64,000 nucleotides of DNA from Latrodectus hesperus (GCA_037975125.1 CM075860.1:22863274-22927273), one strand, 5' to 3'; positions 33,070-49,188 are shown, numbered from the stretch's first letter. Notes: generated by a model from the sequence alone, not told the origin. Made by a program: numbers and translations.

Positions 33070-34650
33070 ATCACAGTTTAAATGAAATAGAAACGCTATC
33101 ACACACATCAAAATACAAAAATGAAGTATTTCTTTTTTATTTTATGATGGACAAACAAAAACAACTGATATACAACTTTCAATTTAACAGCGACAAAATT
33201 TAGAGAACAAAGGGACTATCTTAAATGCATTAATTATTAACTAAAAGAATTATTTTTCCAATTAATATATATACTTGTTTACTAAAAATTAAAAAAATTT
33301 TATATATTTTTTCAGTTATGTCAATACATCTTTATATGCCTTTTCCAAAAAGAAGGGAAAAAATAATTACAGCAAATTTAAACGAAACGAAATTGAACAA
33401 AAAATAAGCAGATCACAATAGATTGAATATTTGTATTGTAGAAACTAACGCGAGACATACATACAAAATGAATTGATATCTAATGACAGCTAATTCTTAA
33501 TTACAAAAATATTTTCACATTAATCATAAGTTCGAATATGTCTTTTTTATAAAAAAAAATATTTTGCTATAACTGCATCATTAATTAATGTCGCAAGCTG
33601 AAAATAACCTCTTTTCTTACGAAATATGAGACTAAAAAATACAAGTAATTAAAATATCTTTCTCTTCTTTGAGAATCTCCTTTGTGTGTATTCAAATGGA
33701 CTTGCCTCTATATTCAATTGTTACATTGTTTTTTTTAATGTCACAATACCGAGCAAACAGCAAAAAAAATTTTTTTCCACTTAAAAACTAATTAAAAACT
33801 ACTTCTGAAATCATTCTTTTGTTATTCAACAGTTCTGAGTTCTCTTTTTTGAACTCCCGATGATTTTTTTTCGTTATAAAGAAATTCTCTGAACAATGAA
33901 CTTACAACCTAAAAGAAACTTCGCATAATTAAGTTAACTAGTTTACTATTACAATCATCATATATGAAGATTCAGATTTTTTTTTTTTGCACTCAATAAG
34001 CATATTTTTCATTAGTATTTTTAATGATGAAGTCTTTTGTGCAGCAAATTCGAATGCTGGAAATTGCCTTATCATGTAACGGATTACTGAAACAAATGAA
34101 ATGCGCTGAATCAAAAATTGAAATTACAAAATTTGATAACAGTACATTTTAGACGAAATCCTTATATTTTAAAAATAAATTGTTAACATTGTTTGAATTT
34201 GCTTAAAATAAGTTGAGGCTTTTATTTCTCTGTCACCTTTATTATTTGTCGACTTGCAATGTTTTTTGCTCTTTTGTGACTATAGATGCCCTAATTAGCA
34301 TCAATGCAGTCATAATTTTGAATCATATTCAATTGATGGGTTGACTTCTGAGCTGGCATTCTCATCTACCCAATACACCACACCAAAAAATGATGCTGTG
34401 ATCGTGATGTAATTTATTTACTATTTGATCACGACGGACCGTAGATGAGGACAACTGCAGAAACGATTGTCTGTGATAAAAACGATTTATTTTCCAAACA
34501 GACCATTGCGGCATCATTTAACAGAAAAAGATGACTATTTCTAGAAATTTATATAAAACCTGTGCGCATTATTTTGCATAAGATCATTCATAAAAATATA
34601 TTTCACAACATTTTACATAGTCTTCATCTTCTTCTTTCTAATCTCATGTC
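33070..34650. other. Intron sequence with no clear feature
   Basis: AT-rich. At 34310-34385 a degraded minus piece (gagctggcattctcatctac) may be an old family C fragment. Confidence 0.4.
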
Positions 34651-34659
34651 TATGAATAT

Positions 34660-34920
34660 ACTAGATGAGGTCCACGAGTCCATTCACTTTCAGGAAATCA
34701 AAAACAAGCGTAGAGGACCTATATAGGTCCTCAAGAGACAACCCCAGGCACTTAAGGATGTGTGCCGGTGATGACGGTTCGTTTTGACATTTAGGACAAG
34801 TTTATGTCTCATGGGTGGAGAAAAGGGCAGCCTCTGTAAGTCGTGAGCACCAATGGTAGAGGACTGACTTACTCTGATGCCTGTAGGCCTTAGCAGGGTA
34901 AAATGGAACAACCTTCACGC
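34660..34920 (-). pseudogene. LINE 3' terminus (ORF2 C-terminal module), minus strand
   Basis: The minus strand reads CPKCQNEPSSPAHILKCLGL, then SLEDLYRSSTLVFDFLKVNG and LVDLI before a stop. This is the same zinc-module ending as at 24845, 35800 and 63280. It is better preserved than those but 5' truncated. Confidence 0.7.
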
Positions 34921-35084
34921 CTTGGGTGGTCTTACATAGTTTCTTATTTAATAATAATTAAATAGACAAAAAATTTATGTTACTTTTAACTCTACCGTTT
35001 TTTTTATGATTTAGTTTTATAATATTACTACCATAAGTTCTTTAGTTACAGTGATCAAAATAGAACCTCTTCTTGCCCTCATAT

Positions 35085-35942
35085 TCATACAAACAATCAA
35101 CGCTTGAAGAAGCTTAATCCTTTTTCTTATGCTAAAACCTTGGGACTTCCCTCTACGGATGTAAAGCCACGTTCTTTATATCATCTGGGAACTGAATTGA
35201 AACTTAGAGGTATTTAATTTTATGAGATTTTTTAGTCTGCTCACTGGTACTACTGGTAATACTAAGTATCCATCTCTCATCAAACAATCAGACCTGGAGA
35301 CTGTAGATGGGAACCAACAATCTTCTTTGAATATATACTCAGATGGTAGCAGAGGTGAAGATGGAAGTTTCGGCAGTAGAGTGTGCATTCCAACTTGTAC
35401 TGTTTCTATGAAATTTAAAATAAGGAATCCCGACCATTTGTTCAGCTTTTAGATCAGAGGTTATTGCTATCAGGAGGGGATTGCAATGCACGTATCACAT
35501 AGAAAGATAATTAATTTTATTAATTTGAAATTAATTTATGAGGTCATAACGCCTGCCACTCCTTTTACTTATATGGAGCTATTTTCTAAATATAAGGCAA
35601 TGAATAAGGCCATTTGAATGGTCCCGACAGTGCACCCTTGGTATCAGAGTAGGTGTGCCCAAGTGGTTCCTTGGTTCGGGACAGCAGTAGACGAGATCAA
35701 ACTGCTCTTACCGGCTTCATTAGTGATCACCTGTCTTCAATGACTTTTGTTGGAGATAATAAGCACTTCGCAATCTGCTAGGTTCTCTTCTGCACAAGCC
35801 TCCCCTGGTCACATTTTACCTTGACTGGGACTTACCAAGCAAAACCTGGTATAATACCCCCTATTAGTAGTGGATTTCTTCAGGGTGAATGAACTCATGG
35901 ATCTAATTTAGCACTGCTGGTCACTGGGATGAGGAAGAACAA
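35085..35942 (+). pseudogene. LINE relic: RNase H and C-terminal module
   Basis: Frames give IYSDGSRGEDGSFGSRVCIP (RNase H first Asp, DGS) near 35330-35390. A deleted middle follows, then WYQSRCAQVVPW near 35640. The ending has SSAQASPGHILP and GLTKQNLV near 35790-35860 and a stop-terminated NELMDLI-like tail near 35900. It ends aacaacaata. Many stops. Confidence 0.6.
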
Positions 35943-36372
35943 CAATAGAAAGACAGCTAAATGATGTACAGATTTTGACTGACAGTCGTGTTCTGGTACT
36001 AGACCTATCTAATTGAACTGCGATAAAAGACAAGACAAGCCTGGGCATTATAGAGCTTCTCGTTCGTTTATTTCCTGGTCACTATTCTTTTTCAATGAAT
36101 CTCATTTCTTATTGGAATTGATGGAAGTGAAAGGGTTGACTACCTGATCAGGACTGCTGCTGAGGAGTGGGTGAGCCCTTGTGGCATTTTCCCATTATGC
36201 CATAGAAAGATAGAATTAGGCCGACTTGGAAGGATTCCTCCTAATTACCTAGGGTACTTTGGAAGGACCCTGCAAGAGTATTTTCGTTTTTCGCCAAGAA
36301 GGAATCAAGCTTTATCGCGCCGCATGAGTGGCCATGTCAGAGTACTCATTTTTCATCAGGAACAGATCTTCC
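35943..36372 (+). pseudogene. Second LINE RNase H fragment abutting the first
   Basis: Reads QILTDSRVLVLDLSN (RNase H Asp, TDS) near 35970-36015 and TAIKDKTSLGIIELLVRL. ISYWN and a G.D-L-RTAAEEW-like H/D block follow near 36105-36170. Then comes SRRMSGHVRVLIFHQEQIFP near 36318-36375, where it stops at a SINE. It begins mid-domain right at the tail of the previous fragment. Confidence 0.55.
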
Positions 36373-36378
36373 CTGACG

Positions 36379-36649
36379 TATTCGTTAAATCTGTGGAATC
36401 GGAAACCCTGTGATCGGTCAATGAGCAGTTATCATGGGTGTAATGATATGAAGAAAACTACCTCTACCTTCAGATCACTGTCAAGATCCTCTGGTGGTGC
36501 CATCTATCGGAGGAGCTAAGAGGGAAGTCATACCTTCATTGTCATGGCCCTCTAATTAAACGAAAAATGTAAATTACTGACTTAAATTTGCATAGGCAAC
36601 AGCATAGTGAACATGGCTTATCCAAGTGTCATAAGCAACAGCAACAACA
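36379..36649 (+). repeat. SINE family B, 5'-truncated
   Basis: Starts within the B-specific middle (ttaaatctgtggaatcggaa, gtcaatgagcagttatcatg) and runs through the shared 3' body to gcaacagcaacaac. The head and internal promoter are missing. Confidence 0.75.
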
Positions 36650-36659
36650 TATCTAGCCT

Positions 36660-39375
<2,716 letters not shown>

Positions 39376-39379
39376 TAAA

Positions 39380-39527
39380 GATACACATCATCACCAATGA
39401 GAACAAAATCATAAATTCCATCATCAGAGGGTTGAATCATGACTACTGTTGTTTTCGATGGTGAAGGTGTTGTCTACACCGTGCTTATGAAGAAGGGCAT
39501 AACCATTAATGCTCAGTCCTACTGACA
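39380..39527 (+). pseudogene. Mariner-type transposase fragment (catalytic core piece)
   Basis: The + frame from 39439 reads [20 protein letters not shown] then ITINAQSY. This has the layout of the mariner segment between the first and second catalytic Asp (V.W D..G.I....L..G.TIN...Y). It is cut off by the microsatellite on its right. Confidence 0.5.
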
Positions 39528-39531
39528 CACA

Positions 39532-39720
<189 letters not shown>

Positions 39721-39919
39721 TTGCCAGAAAAAGTCTGCGTACAAACGCACAGTAAACATTCTCCAGAGAATAAAAATAAAAATACATTACAGTGTCAACA
39801 TTAATTCAAATTTTTCACGATGCGTCTCTCTTTAACAATTCCTTAAATATTAGTTACAATTTCAGAAAGATAACATACATTATTTCAAAGTAATTATAAT
39901 AATAATTAAAAATTACATA

Positions 39920-40215
39920 AAAGGCAGTCAGAAAAAGATTGAGTACAAATGAGAAAAGTCTTTAAAAATATCTTCCATGAACTGTCAATTAAACTTTAAT
40001 ATCTGGTTGGAAGACTTTTATGTCTAAGATCTTCTTCCAATTGCATAGAGTGAATTAGCTTGGAGGTTTCAGAAGATTAAATATTGCTACTTTCCATCAT
40101 AATTACTCTGTTTAGCATACCTTTCGATATTATGTTATGTTGCCGAATATTGCGTTCCAGTAAGTCACATAATTGCTCGAGGAAGTTTAAGTTTGGTGAT
40201 TGTGGAGGAGTATGC
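39920..40215 (-). pseudogene. Tc1-type transposase C-terminal relic, minus strand
   Basis: The minus strand reads LHTPPQSPNLNFLEQLCDLL then ERNIRQHNI near 40212-40130. This is the SP.LNPIE..W block of Tc1 transposases with the Glu retained but Trp lost. The left end contains ggcagtcagaaaaagattga, which resembles a Tc1 terminal sequence. Differs from the Tc1 at 1-1130. Confidence 0.55.
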
Positions 40216-40385
40216 AACTGATATTTGATATTGTATAATAAGCAGAGCTTTACTTTGTAGGCAGGGTGCTTTCAATCATCGTCTGTTGAAACATAAAGTC
40301 ATCGCCAAAGTCAAATCTCGAAAAAACATTAAGTATTACTCCATAGAAAGAGCGACACACATGCAGCCAAGTCCTCAGTGAAAGA

Positions 40386-41150
40386 TTGCGAAAAGATAAA
40401 GAAGTCTCCCTCACTGTCAAGCCAGCAGAGGGAAAAACAACAAAAGAATTAAGATCCAACCTGGAGAAGATAGACTGCAATGTTAAACTAAAGAAAATAA
40501 CATGGGGTAAATTCGTAACAAAGATATCTTGCCATAAAGTCGAATCAAAGGAAACATTAAAGCAGCAGTTAGCAAAACACTCGATTGTGACAGAGAAAAC
40601 TTCCATAGCCACAAGAAAACTGATACTTCTTAACGTTCCCGAAAGAATAAATGATTACAATATTGCTCAACATCTTTCTGAAGAAATATCTATAGAAGAC
40701 ATACCAAATAAAATTAAAATTACGGAGATCAAAGCACATCGTAAGCAAGACAATTTACAGCACCTTGTTGTGGAAGCTAACAAAGATCTTTATCAGGCTC
40801 TGATCAAAAGAAAAACACTTTATTTTGGTCTACAGAAAACAATACTTCATGAATTTAAAATCCTACGAAGATGCTATAATTGCATGACTTTGGGCACATA
40901 GACAATAATTGTAGATCTTATCGTATATGCGGAAAAGGCGTAGAACATCACAGTGATCTAGCCTGCAAAACTAATACGCTATGCTGCATTAATTACAGAG
41001 AATCTAATAAATGAGGAGAAAATTTCTCAACCAGCCATGCATCCTTTTCCATACAATGCCTAACATACAGAAGTTTACTCCGAAGAAAATGAAGCATATA
41101 CAGCAAACATCTGTAGCTCAAAAGTCAAGACTCGAAACTACTCCATTTAA
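40386..41150 (+). pseudogene. LINE ORF1 (gag-like, CCHC zinc knuckles)
   Basis: An open stretch of 171 codons (MRKDKEVSLTVKPAEGKTTK ...) with an RRM-like middle (RKLILLNVPERINDYNIAQH). It ends in CYNCMTLG, where a frameshift and stop occur; the next frame gives CRICGKGVEHHSDLAC and a third CC..-type knuckle. The product would be an RNA-binding Gag-like protein of a Jockey-clade element. The 5' end is missing or divergent; the minus-strand Tc1 relic lies 170 bp upstream. Confidence 0.75.
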
Positions 41151-41164
41151 GGAAAACCCTGGAA

Positions 41165-43025
41165 CAGGTGTTATTAAATTTATACAAATAAATCTGCAAA
41201 AAGCTTAAGCGGCAACATCTCAGCTTACTATTTTTATTGATCAACATAATGTAGATATTATAGGAATCCAAGAGCAGCATGCTATTAAAGGTAATATTCC
41301 GGGTTTCCCTCAAACATTGATTTTTATCCTAGAGCAGCTACTGTTAGCACAAAAACCTTGTACTTGTGCTGTCTAGTAATGTTATTTTATTTATTTATTT
41401 ATTTTTGCTCACACAATAAACGAGTCCAATGGGAGCAGCTAGTGGCAGCTGACGGGTACCCTCCACTAGCGTGTGAAATTGTTGCGTTTTTGAGCTTGGC
41501 TCCTTTGCAGCGGTGGGGCCCCCGGCGGTGTCACTTTCTTTTCTTCTTTCCAGCAAGTCCCATCTAAACTGGTAGAACCCTTCTTGGGTTAGGGACTGGG
41601 TAGGGGTCTTTGCTGGTGTATACTATACTGTTAGCACAAACAGTGACTGGAATTGGATCAGCATTCATGCCACAAGAGATGTTGCTGCAAATATTCTTAA
41701 TTTCAAAGATTTAGAGCTTTTCATTATTACAGCTTATGCATCACCACTGGAAGACTTAAAAGACACCTTGAACATCGTCCAGAACCTTATGACTACCTAT
41801 AAGCATTTCTCCACAGTTATTATGGGAGATTTTAACAGCCATAATATCATTTGGGGTTACACAAGCAATGACGGAAGAGGTATAAAAATTTAGAATTTCG
41901 TAGCCTCAAACAACTTTATTATTGCTAATACTTTTGGATGTCCACCTACATTTGTGACAAATCAAGGTTGGCCATATCTCACATTGTACACTGGATCAAA
42001 CATCACCTCAATTGAAGATTGGAAGGTAGAAGATGAACTTTCCTATTCTGACCACCTGTACATCACTTTTACAATCAAGACTGATACTACTGTTACTACA
42101 AACCGAAGATAAAAAAACTGCAGATTGAAAGCTTTTCAAAATCTAATTAGACCCTATCTTCTCTTGGAAATTCCAAAAATCCAGAATGCGAAAAACAGAG
42201 AAGAACTCGAATATATAATCGAAGACATTAATATCGATATTATTAAAACCTGTTATGAGACATTAAAAATAAAAATTGCTAAACCGAAAATTAATATAAA
42301 CTGATGGACTTCTACACTAAGGCAGATGCGTCAAAAAGTCAAAGCTTTGCAAAGACGCTTGAAATCAACATCTGAAACAACAAGAGGAATAGCGCTTCAA
42401 GCTCATAAAAAAGAACTGGCTATTTATAAGCGTTCAATCCAAGAAGCCAAGTTAAGTAGTTGGCGCAAATACTGCACCAATAACAAGGAATTATATTGCA
42501 GACTACAGAAGCTCGCTATGGGGAAAGCCAACTCTCTTAACAGGTAATGGTACAGGTCCACAGCCAAAAGACAAGTCATAGTGGAAGATATTATAAACAA
42601 AATAATGACTTCTTGTTTTCCTGAAGATAACATTGAAGAAGCCCACCAAAAGCAAATTGGAAATTCCCTAACATTAAATACTGCTCCAAATGACCAATGG
42701 TTAACGAAACAAGAGTCACTTACGCCATTAGAAGACTTAAAACAGGAAAGGCTCCGGGACCGGATGGTATAGATAATGCTCTTGTCAAGGCTATTCACTA
42801 TGCTGTACCATCACTCTTTAATTTACTATTTAATTGCTGCCTGGAACTACACTGCTTTCCCCGTACTTATAGAAAAGGCCAAATCATATTTTTTCTAAAA
42901 AATGGGAAAAAGCCAAATCAACCTTGCTCCTACAGACCTATCTACTATCTCAATTCAAACTCACAGGGATTTAAGGCTTGTACTGTTCGTGGCATGGAAT
43001 ATTTTTTTCGATTTCTTACCTCCTG
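41165..43025 (+). pseudogene. LINE ORF2: endonuclease and start of reverse transcriptase, 3'-truncated
   Basis: Order of motifs: KFIQINLQKA (endonuclease start), DIIGIQEQHA (catalytic Glu), then after an insertion STNSDWNWISIHATRD and VIMGDFNSHNIIWG (GDFN). SYSDHLYITF (SDH) follows near 42030-42060. Next comes WRKYCTNNKELYCRLQKLAM, then the RT start IRRLKTGKAPGPDGIDNALV and a degenerate SYRPIYYL near 42930. The reading stops near 42990-43025, before the catalytic YADD. APE-type endonuclease plus this RT start places it near Jockey. Several stops; not functional. Confidence 0.8.
41354..41625 (-). mobile_element. Short insertion in the LINE endonuclease, flanked by a 15-bp direct repeat
   Basis: tactgttagcacaaa occurs at 41339-41353 and 41626-41640. 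Between them lies 272 bp that breaks the endonuclease reading. It includes a GC-rich part (41440-41600) and an attttatttatttatttatt run that would be an A-rich tail if the insert lies on the minus strand. It looks like a SINE-type insertion of a family not seen elsewhere here. The first 35 bp could alternatively still belong to the LINE. Confidence 0.5.
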
Positions 43026-43029
43026 AATA

Positions 43030-43780
43030 GCACTGTGTTTGTTGTATAGCTATGCAAGAAACGGGGCTGTTCCAATATTCTCACAACAGAGTTCCTAACG
43101 CGTATTTATTTCATAGGAATTTGAACGAAATTGAATTGATGGAAGTTAATTTCATTCAGATTCTTATCCTCTTTTATACACCTCATCAAAATCTGGTGAC
43201 GAGTATAAAAAAGCATTACAGCAGAGAACAGCTAATTTTATTACTTCGTCTGTTATAGCCGATGGTGAAAATGGCGGTTGCAATAATTGACATTGGATTT
43301 GAATCGTGAAAAATGGGAGAAAAATTTTCGCTAGTAGGAAGCTGAAGAATAAGGGAATTGCAGAAACTTAAGAGTTTCTACTTCGCGGGCTCATAAACAT
43401 TACCCCGAGTTATAAATACAAAAACATTTAAAAATTAAAAAATATCAAAAACCCTAAAAACTATCTCCGACTTGTCGTTTTTGGTGATAACATTTAACTA
43501 ATAAAAACATCATCAAGGATACAATATTTCGCCAATTTGATGAGATACTTTAGAAACCTTTTGTATGCATTACTGGAAGCTCCTATTGCTATTCTCGTGA
43601 TCGAACGTTACGTTCGCACTTCAAATTTTAAATTGAATTAATTTAAAAATGTGTTTAGAAGTTGATCAATATTTGTAAACAAGTTATTTCATCCATCCTT
43701 ATAAGCTCCGTGTTTTTCTTCACTGGAGATGTTCCTCATTTTACAAGTTTGGTCTGTGTTAATTGTTGCTACTTTATTTT
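43030..43780. other. No gene recognised before the HisCl acceptor
   Basis: AT-rich intron end. A + frame of 68 codons at 43052-43258 shows no family motif. Confidence 0.4.
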
Positions 43781-43786
43781 TTTCAG

Positions 43787-44013
43787 ACCTATGTTGCGGA
43801 CATTTTCATGTCTCAAAGCTGGAAAGATTACAGACTGAGGTTGCCAGAGAACATGACCATGAAATATCGCCTACTTCCTGTCAGCTGGCTGAAGAAAATG
43901 TGGCGACCAGATTCTTTTTTCAAGAACGCTAAGCGAGTCACATTCCAGGAAATGACCATACCCAATCACTACATCTGGCTCTACAGCGATAAGAAAATTC
44001 TCTACATGGTTAA
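43787..44013 (+). CDS. Cys-loop chloride channel (HisCl-like), internal exon b: extracellular domain loops D, A, E
   Basis: A 227-bp exon with acceptor tttttttcag at 43786 and donor gtgagt at 44014. It opens in the phase left by the exon at 4919 and leaves two bases of a codon for the exon at 63794. It encodes 75 codons beginning TYVADIFMSQSWKDYRL (loop D side). Next come an N-glycosylation sequon (NMT), the loop A motif WRPDSFF, then NAKRVTFQ and MTIPNHYIWLY before the strand leading to the Cys-loop. WRPDSFF is diagnostic of Cys-loop receptors. The KNAKRVTF and IPNHYIWLY context is what I recall for arthropod histamine-gated chloride channels rather than GluCl, pHCl or RDL, so HisCl is the best guess. 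The role would be inhibitory chloride conductance, as in photoreceptor synapses. Confidence 0.93.
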
Positions 44014-44019
44014 GTGAGT

Positions 44020-44758
44020 ATTCAGTTTTCTCACCATTATTTTTTTCTATAATCTTTTTTCAGATGATTGTAATACATTCTCCTTCATTGTTGAATTCTT
44101 CATCATTCATTGTTTTTCTAAAAGGCTAAGCATTATAAGAGTAATTTGGGTAATATTCATTAATCATTTTTTACAAATAAAATTTGAGTACTTTTTATTG
44201 ATTTCTAAGCGAAATATAAAAATAATTTATGGACTAATGCTTTGATAAATTTCTAGATAAAAAATATTTAGGGATAATAAATTATAATTATACAATGAAA
44301 GTTTTAAGAAAAAATTTAGTGAGACGAATAAAATTAACTTTTAATATATGTATAGAAAAATAAAAGAATATATAAATTATAAAATCTAAATTATTTCAAT
44401 CAACAGTTTGAAAATGTAACATACAGTTGTCTTACAGTTCTTTTGGTGCAATTTTGTTAGGAACAAAAGTGTGTCATCAAACTTATTGAATCATTCATTA
44501 TTCAGAAGAAACTGTAAACGTCAAAATAAGTAAAATAATACCGATAGCAAAAAAGAAATAAAAAAGAAGTATAATGTTAGAATTGAAAAAAACAGATAGG
44601 TAAGAGAAATTATTTCAAATTGACTAACGAAAACAATGTTGTACACAAATTTTCTAATCATAAATAGCATTTTCTAAAAATTAATGAGATTAGAGAATAT
44701 AATTAATTAAGGTTTTTTAGTGAGAATATAGATACACAAAGTGACTAACATTGTAACA
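44020..44758. other. Start of second HisCl intron, no feature
   Basis: AT-rich; nothing recognised. Confidence 0.45.
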
Positions 44759-44770
44759 AACATATAATAA

Positions 44771-45072
44771 GGTCCTGGGTTCGAATTCCGGTTTGGGCAT
44801 GGATGTACTTTCTCTCTCTATCTCTCCTGTCTTTGTCCTTTCCTTGTATGAATGAGATGTAAATGGTTGACTACCCTAACGGGTTCCAATGGCATCTGTG
44901 TAAAGCAAAGTCGTACTTTCACCTTCATGGTGCTCTGATGAAAACGAAAGACGCTCCTAATCAATTTAATTAATTAATCAATCAATTAACAACTTAATTA
45001 ATTAATCAAACTAATTTAATTCGCATAGCATAGCAAGCTTGGCTTGTCCAAGTGTTATTAGTAAACAACAAC
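44771..45072 (+). repeat. Chimeric SINE family D, 5'-truncated, with 12-bp TSD
   Basis: Begins at ggtcctgggttcgaattccg (B box; the A box is lost). It continues as family A to ggcatctgtgta, then switches to aagcaaagtcgtactttcac and the C/B body, with a local AT-rich expansion (aattaattaatcaatc) near 44965-45010. The tail is caacaacaac. Perfect direct repeats aacatataataa at 44759-44770 and 45073-45084 prove insertion as a unit. Confidence 0.9.
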
Positions 45073-45089
45073 AACATATAATAACATTT

Positions 45090-46285
45090 TTAATTATACC
45101 TATTTGCAAAATATTCTCTGTTTCTGATTCATTCCTATATAAAAATTTGTATTACTAGGATAAATGGAAAAATTGCCAAAAATTTCACAAAATATAAAAT
45201 TGTGCATAAAAGATTATACTACATTTCTATCAAATTAAATTTTTATAAAAATTTAATATAAATTGCAAGTTAAATTTTTTATCTAGATGCTTAGCTGGGC
45301 AAAGAGTGTGTGGTCGAAAGATACAGTATAATTACAGTGTTTACAGAGTATTGGTAATTATAAACCTATCTGTTTCAGATATTTTTAAGTGTTGAATTTC
45401 GCGAACAAGGTTTGGCCAAAATCTAGTGCTTTGTTAAAAGGAGTATCAAAATTTTTCAACATATAGTAACTTTGTAGTTTGAGTGCGTCCTAATTCAACA
45501 TTTTACTCGTACTGCTACATGTATTCAACAATCGCGCTGTTAGCCAATGGTGGTTTATTTTTTGGCCTCTTTAACAGATCAGAATCCAACTCTGTCCTGG
45601 AAGTGATTTGAAATCTCGGTCTCGTTGATGATTTGATATCCAATTGAGTTTCCTGTTTTTTAACTCTCGTGTTTAAAACTGAACTTGGAAAACACACTAC
45701 ATAAAGAAGCACGAATAAAATTAACAAACGATAAAATGATGAAAAGATTATTTTGTGAAAAGAAGCAAACTTTCAATATCGATTAATAAGACTAATCCAT
45801 GCCTTTGGTGCTCTGAAATGAAGAGGCTGCATTATGTATGAATTAACTACGACACTACTTTCACTCGTATACTTTTAAGCCATATTTACGCAAGAAACGA
45901 TGAAATACGAAGCTCTTATTCTTATATAAATTATGTTGGGATACAAACGAGAAAAAAAAATCACAGCTTATTTATTTCCTTTCCCGGGAACATCAAAATT
46001 TTAAAATTGATTGCTATAAGTATTAGCCTATTGATCTGTTTTTAAAGATGAATTCTCTGTGTTTGAAATTATTTCATAAATGCATTTATAATAAATATTA
46101 ATCGAGTCATGTCATCATCAGACGTCAATTTGACAATTGGTACTTGTCATGGATCAAATGCTAATCGTAGATACAGTATATATTTTGTGTATAGTCGTAT
46201 TTGTGTGTGAATATTATTGATGGGTCCAATTAATTTTTATACATCAACATGATTGCAATACTTTTCATTTCAATTTTTATAATAT
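45090..46285. other. Intron sequence, no feature recognised
   Basis: AT-rich. A 70-codon minus frame at 45515-45727 has no recognised motif. Confidence 0.4.
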
Positions 46286-46289
46286 TACA

Positions 46290-46421
<132 letters not shown>

Positions 46422-47177
46422 CATATGTAAAACGTTGAATATGTATATTTTTTCAAATTCCAATATGTTTAAATAAACTGAATGATTTTGGCTAAAAGTG
46501 AAAAAAAATTAAAAACTTATTTTGATGAAAAAAAGAAACGAGAATTAATGGTAAAATGAAATTCATTGTTTCCTTGTTGTCGGACTAGGGTAAAAAATTC
46601 GGTGGGTGCACAGACTAAGGATTTTATTAACACCGATTATGCTTATTTATATTTTATAAAATTTGTCTCCCAAAATTTAAGAAATTTACATACCAAATTT
46701 GAGAAAAGCTTATAATTGTAAATATCAATTCTCCTTAAATTTAAGTTTAAAATAGGAACGCATTTAATATTGGGTACAAAATCTTCGTAATAAGTTATTG
46801 AAAATCAGTCACTTAGAATTAATGGTAAAGATTTCACATTTTAAGATCATTCAGTAAAGCATTCAGAAATGAAGTCATTTTATGAGAAATATTTATCATT
46901 ATTTTAGAAAGACTCGGAGTTGAAATTCTGAGAGAACGTCCCAAAAGGGAATTTCAATTTCGCATCAAGAGATTTCATCCTTAAATTATTTGTGTAATTT
47001 CCGAGCGAAATCGAAATGTGAACCAATTGTAATCTAGATTTCGCTTTCGTGCTCATTTAATAAATGAGAATAAACGAAATTTGAAAGAATTTAAATTAAA
47101 ATATTAGCGTATTTTTATATAAATTAGGAATTAAGTTATTTATTGAACTTTTAGGAAGATTCATATAGTCTTACACA

Positions 47178-48561
<1,384 letters not shown>

Positions 48562-48590
48562 TATGAAATAAATTAAAAAATTAGATAATA

Positions 48591-48663
48591 AAACATTAAT
48601 TAATTTCCCGTATTTTTTATTTGTAATTATAAATTAAAAAGTACGGGAAATTAGTTAATGTTT
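48591..48663 (+). ncRNA. 28-bp near-perfect inverted repeat (possible hairpin RNA)
   Basis: Arms 48591-48618 (aaacattaattaatttcccg...) and 48636-48663 pair over 28 positions around a 17-nt loop. The two non-Watson-Crick positions are T opposite G, so a + strand RNA would be fully paired with two G-U wobbles. It could be a small-hairpin precursor, a MITE core or chance structure beside the TA array. No transcript evidence exists. Confidence 0.35.
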
Positions 48664-49188
48664 AATTTAAAGAACTGGTCATAATTTTTAGTCAAATTGA
48701 ATTCTGCTGTTTAGAATTTTTATATATTTCTTAGTTCTTTGATGACTAAATAAAGTAATTTATTTAATTATGGTTTGATAAATGCCAAAAGTGTGAGTTA
48801 AATGAGAAACTAACGCTGTGAAATCCACATTTTCATTATTTAATAATTTAAGTAGACATTAATTAATAACGATTATTTTGAACCCAGTGATAGGAACTTT
48901 TACGTAAATTGTTTGCAATTCAATGTCTTTTACCTTATAGTTTTGCGTATAATTAAATTGATAATCTGTTTATGCATCGAGTTTTCGTCTAAGTTTAATG
49001 TGAAAGAATCAGCACAAAATTGAATGTTTCTAGCAGAAGACTTCGGATAACATAAAAGCTGTGTATTATTTCGAAATTTTAATGACAGGTTTCGTAATTA
49101 ATTTCAATCATCATTAGCAGCTATTTTAATTTCTTGTTTAATAATATACATTCAAATATGTTTATATGCGGTCATTACTGCATGATTT

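Noticed and set aside
40250..40612. 120-codon minus frame opposite LINE ORF1
   Set aside because: The + frame has RRM-like and zinc-knuckle motifs; the minus frame has none.
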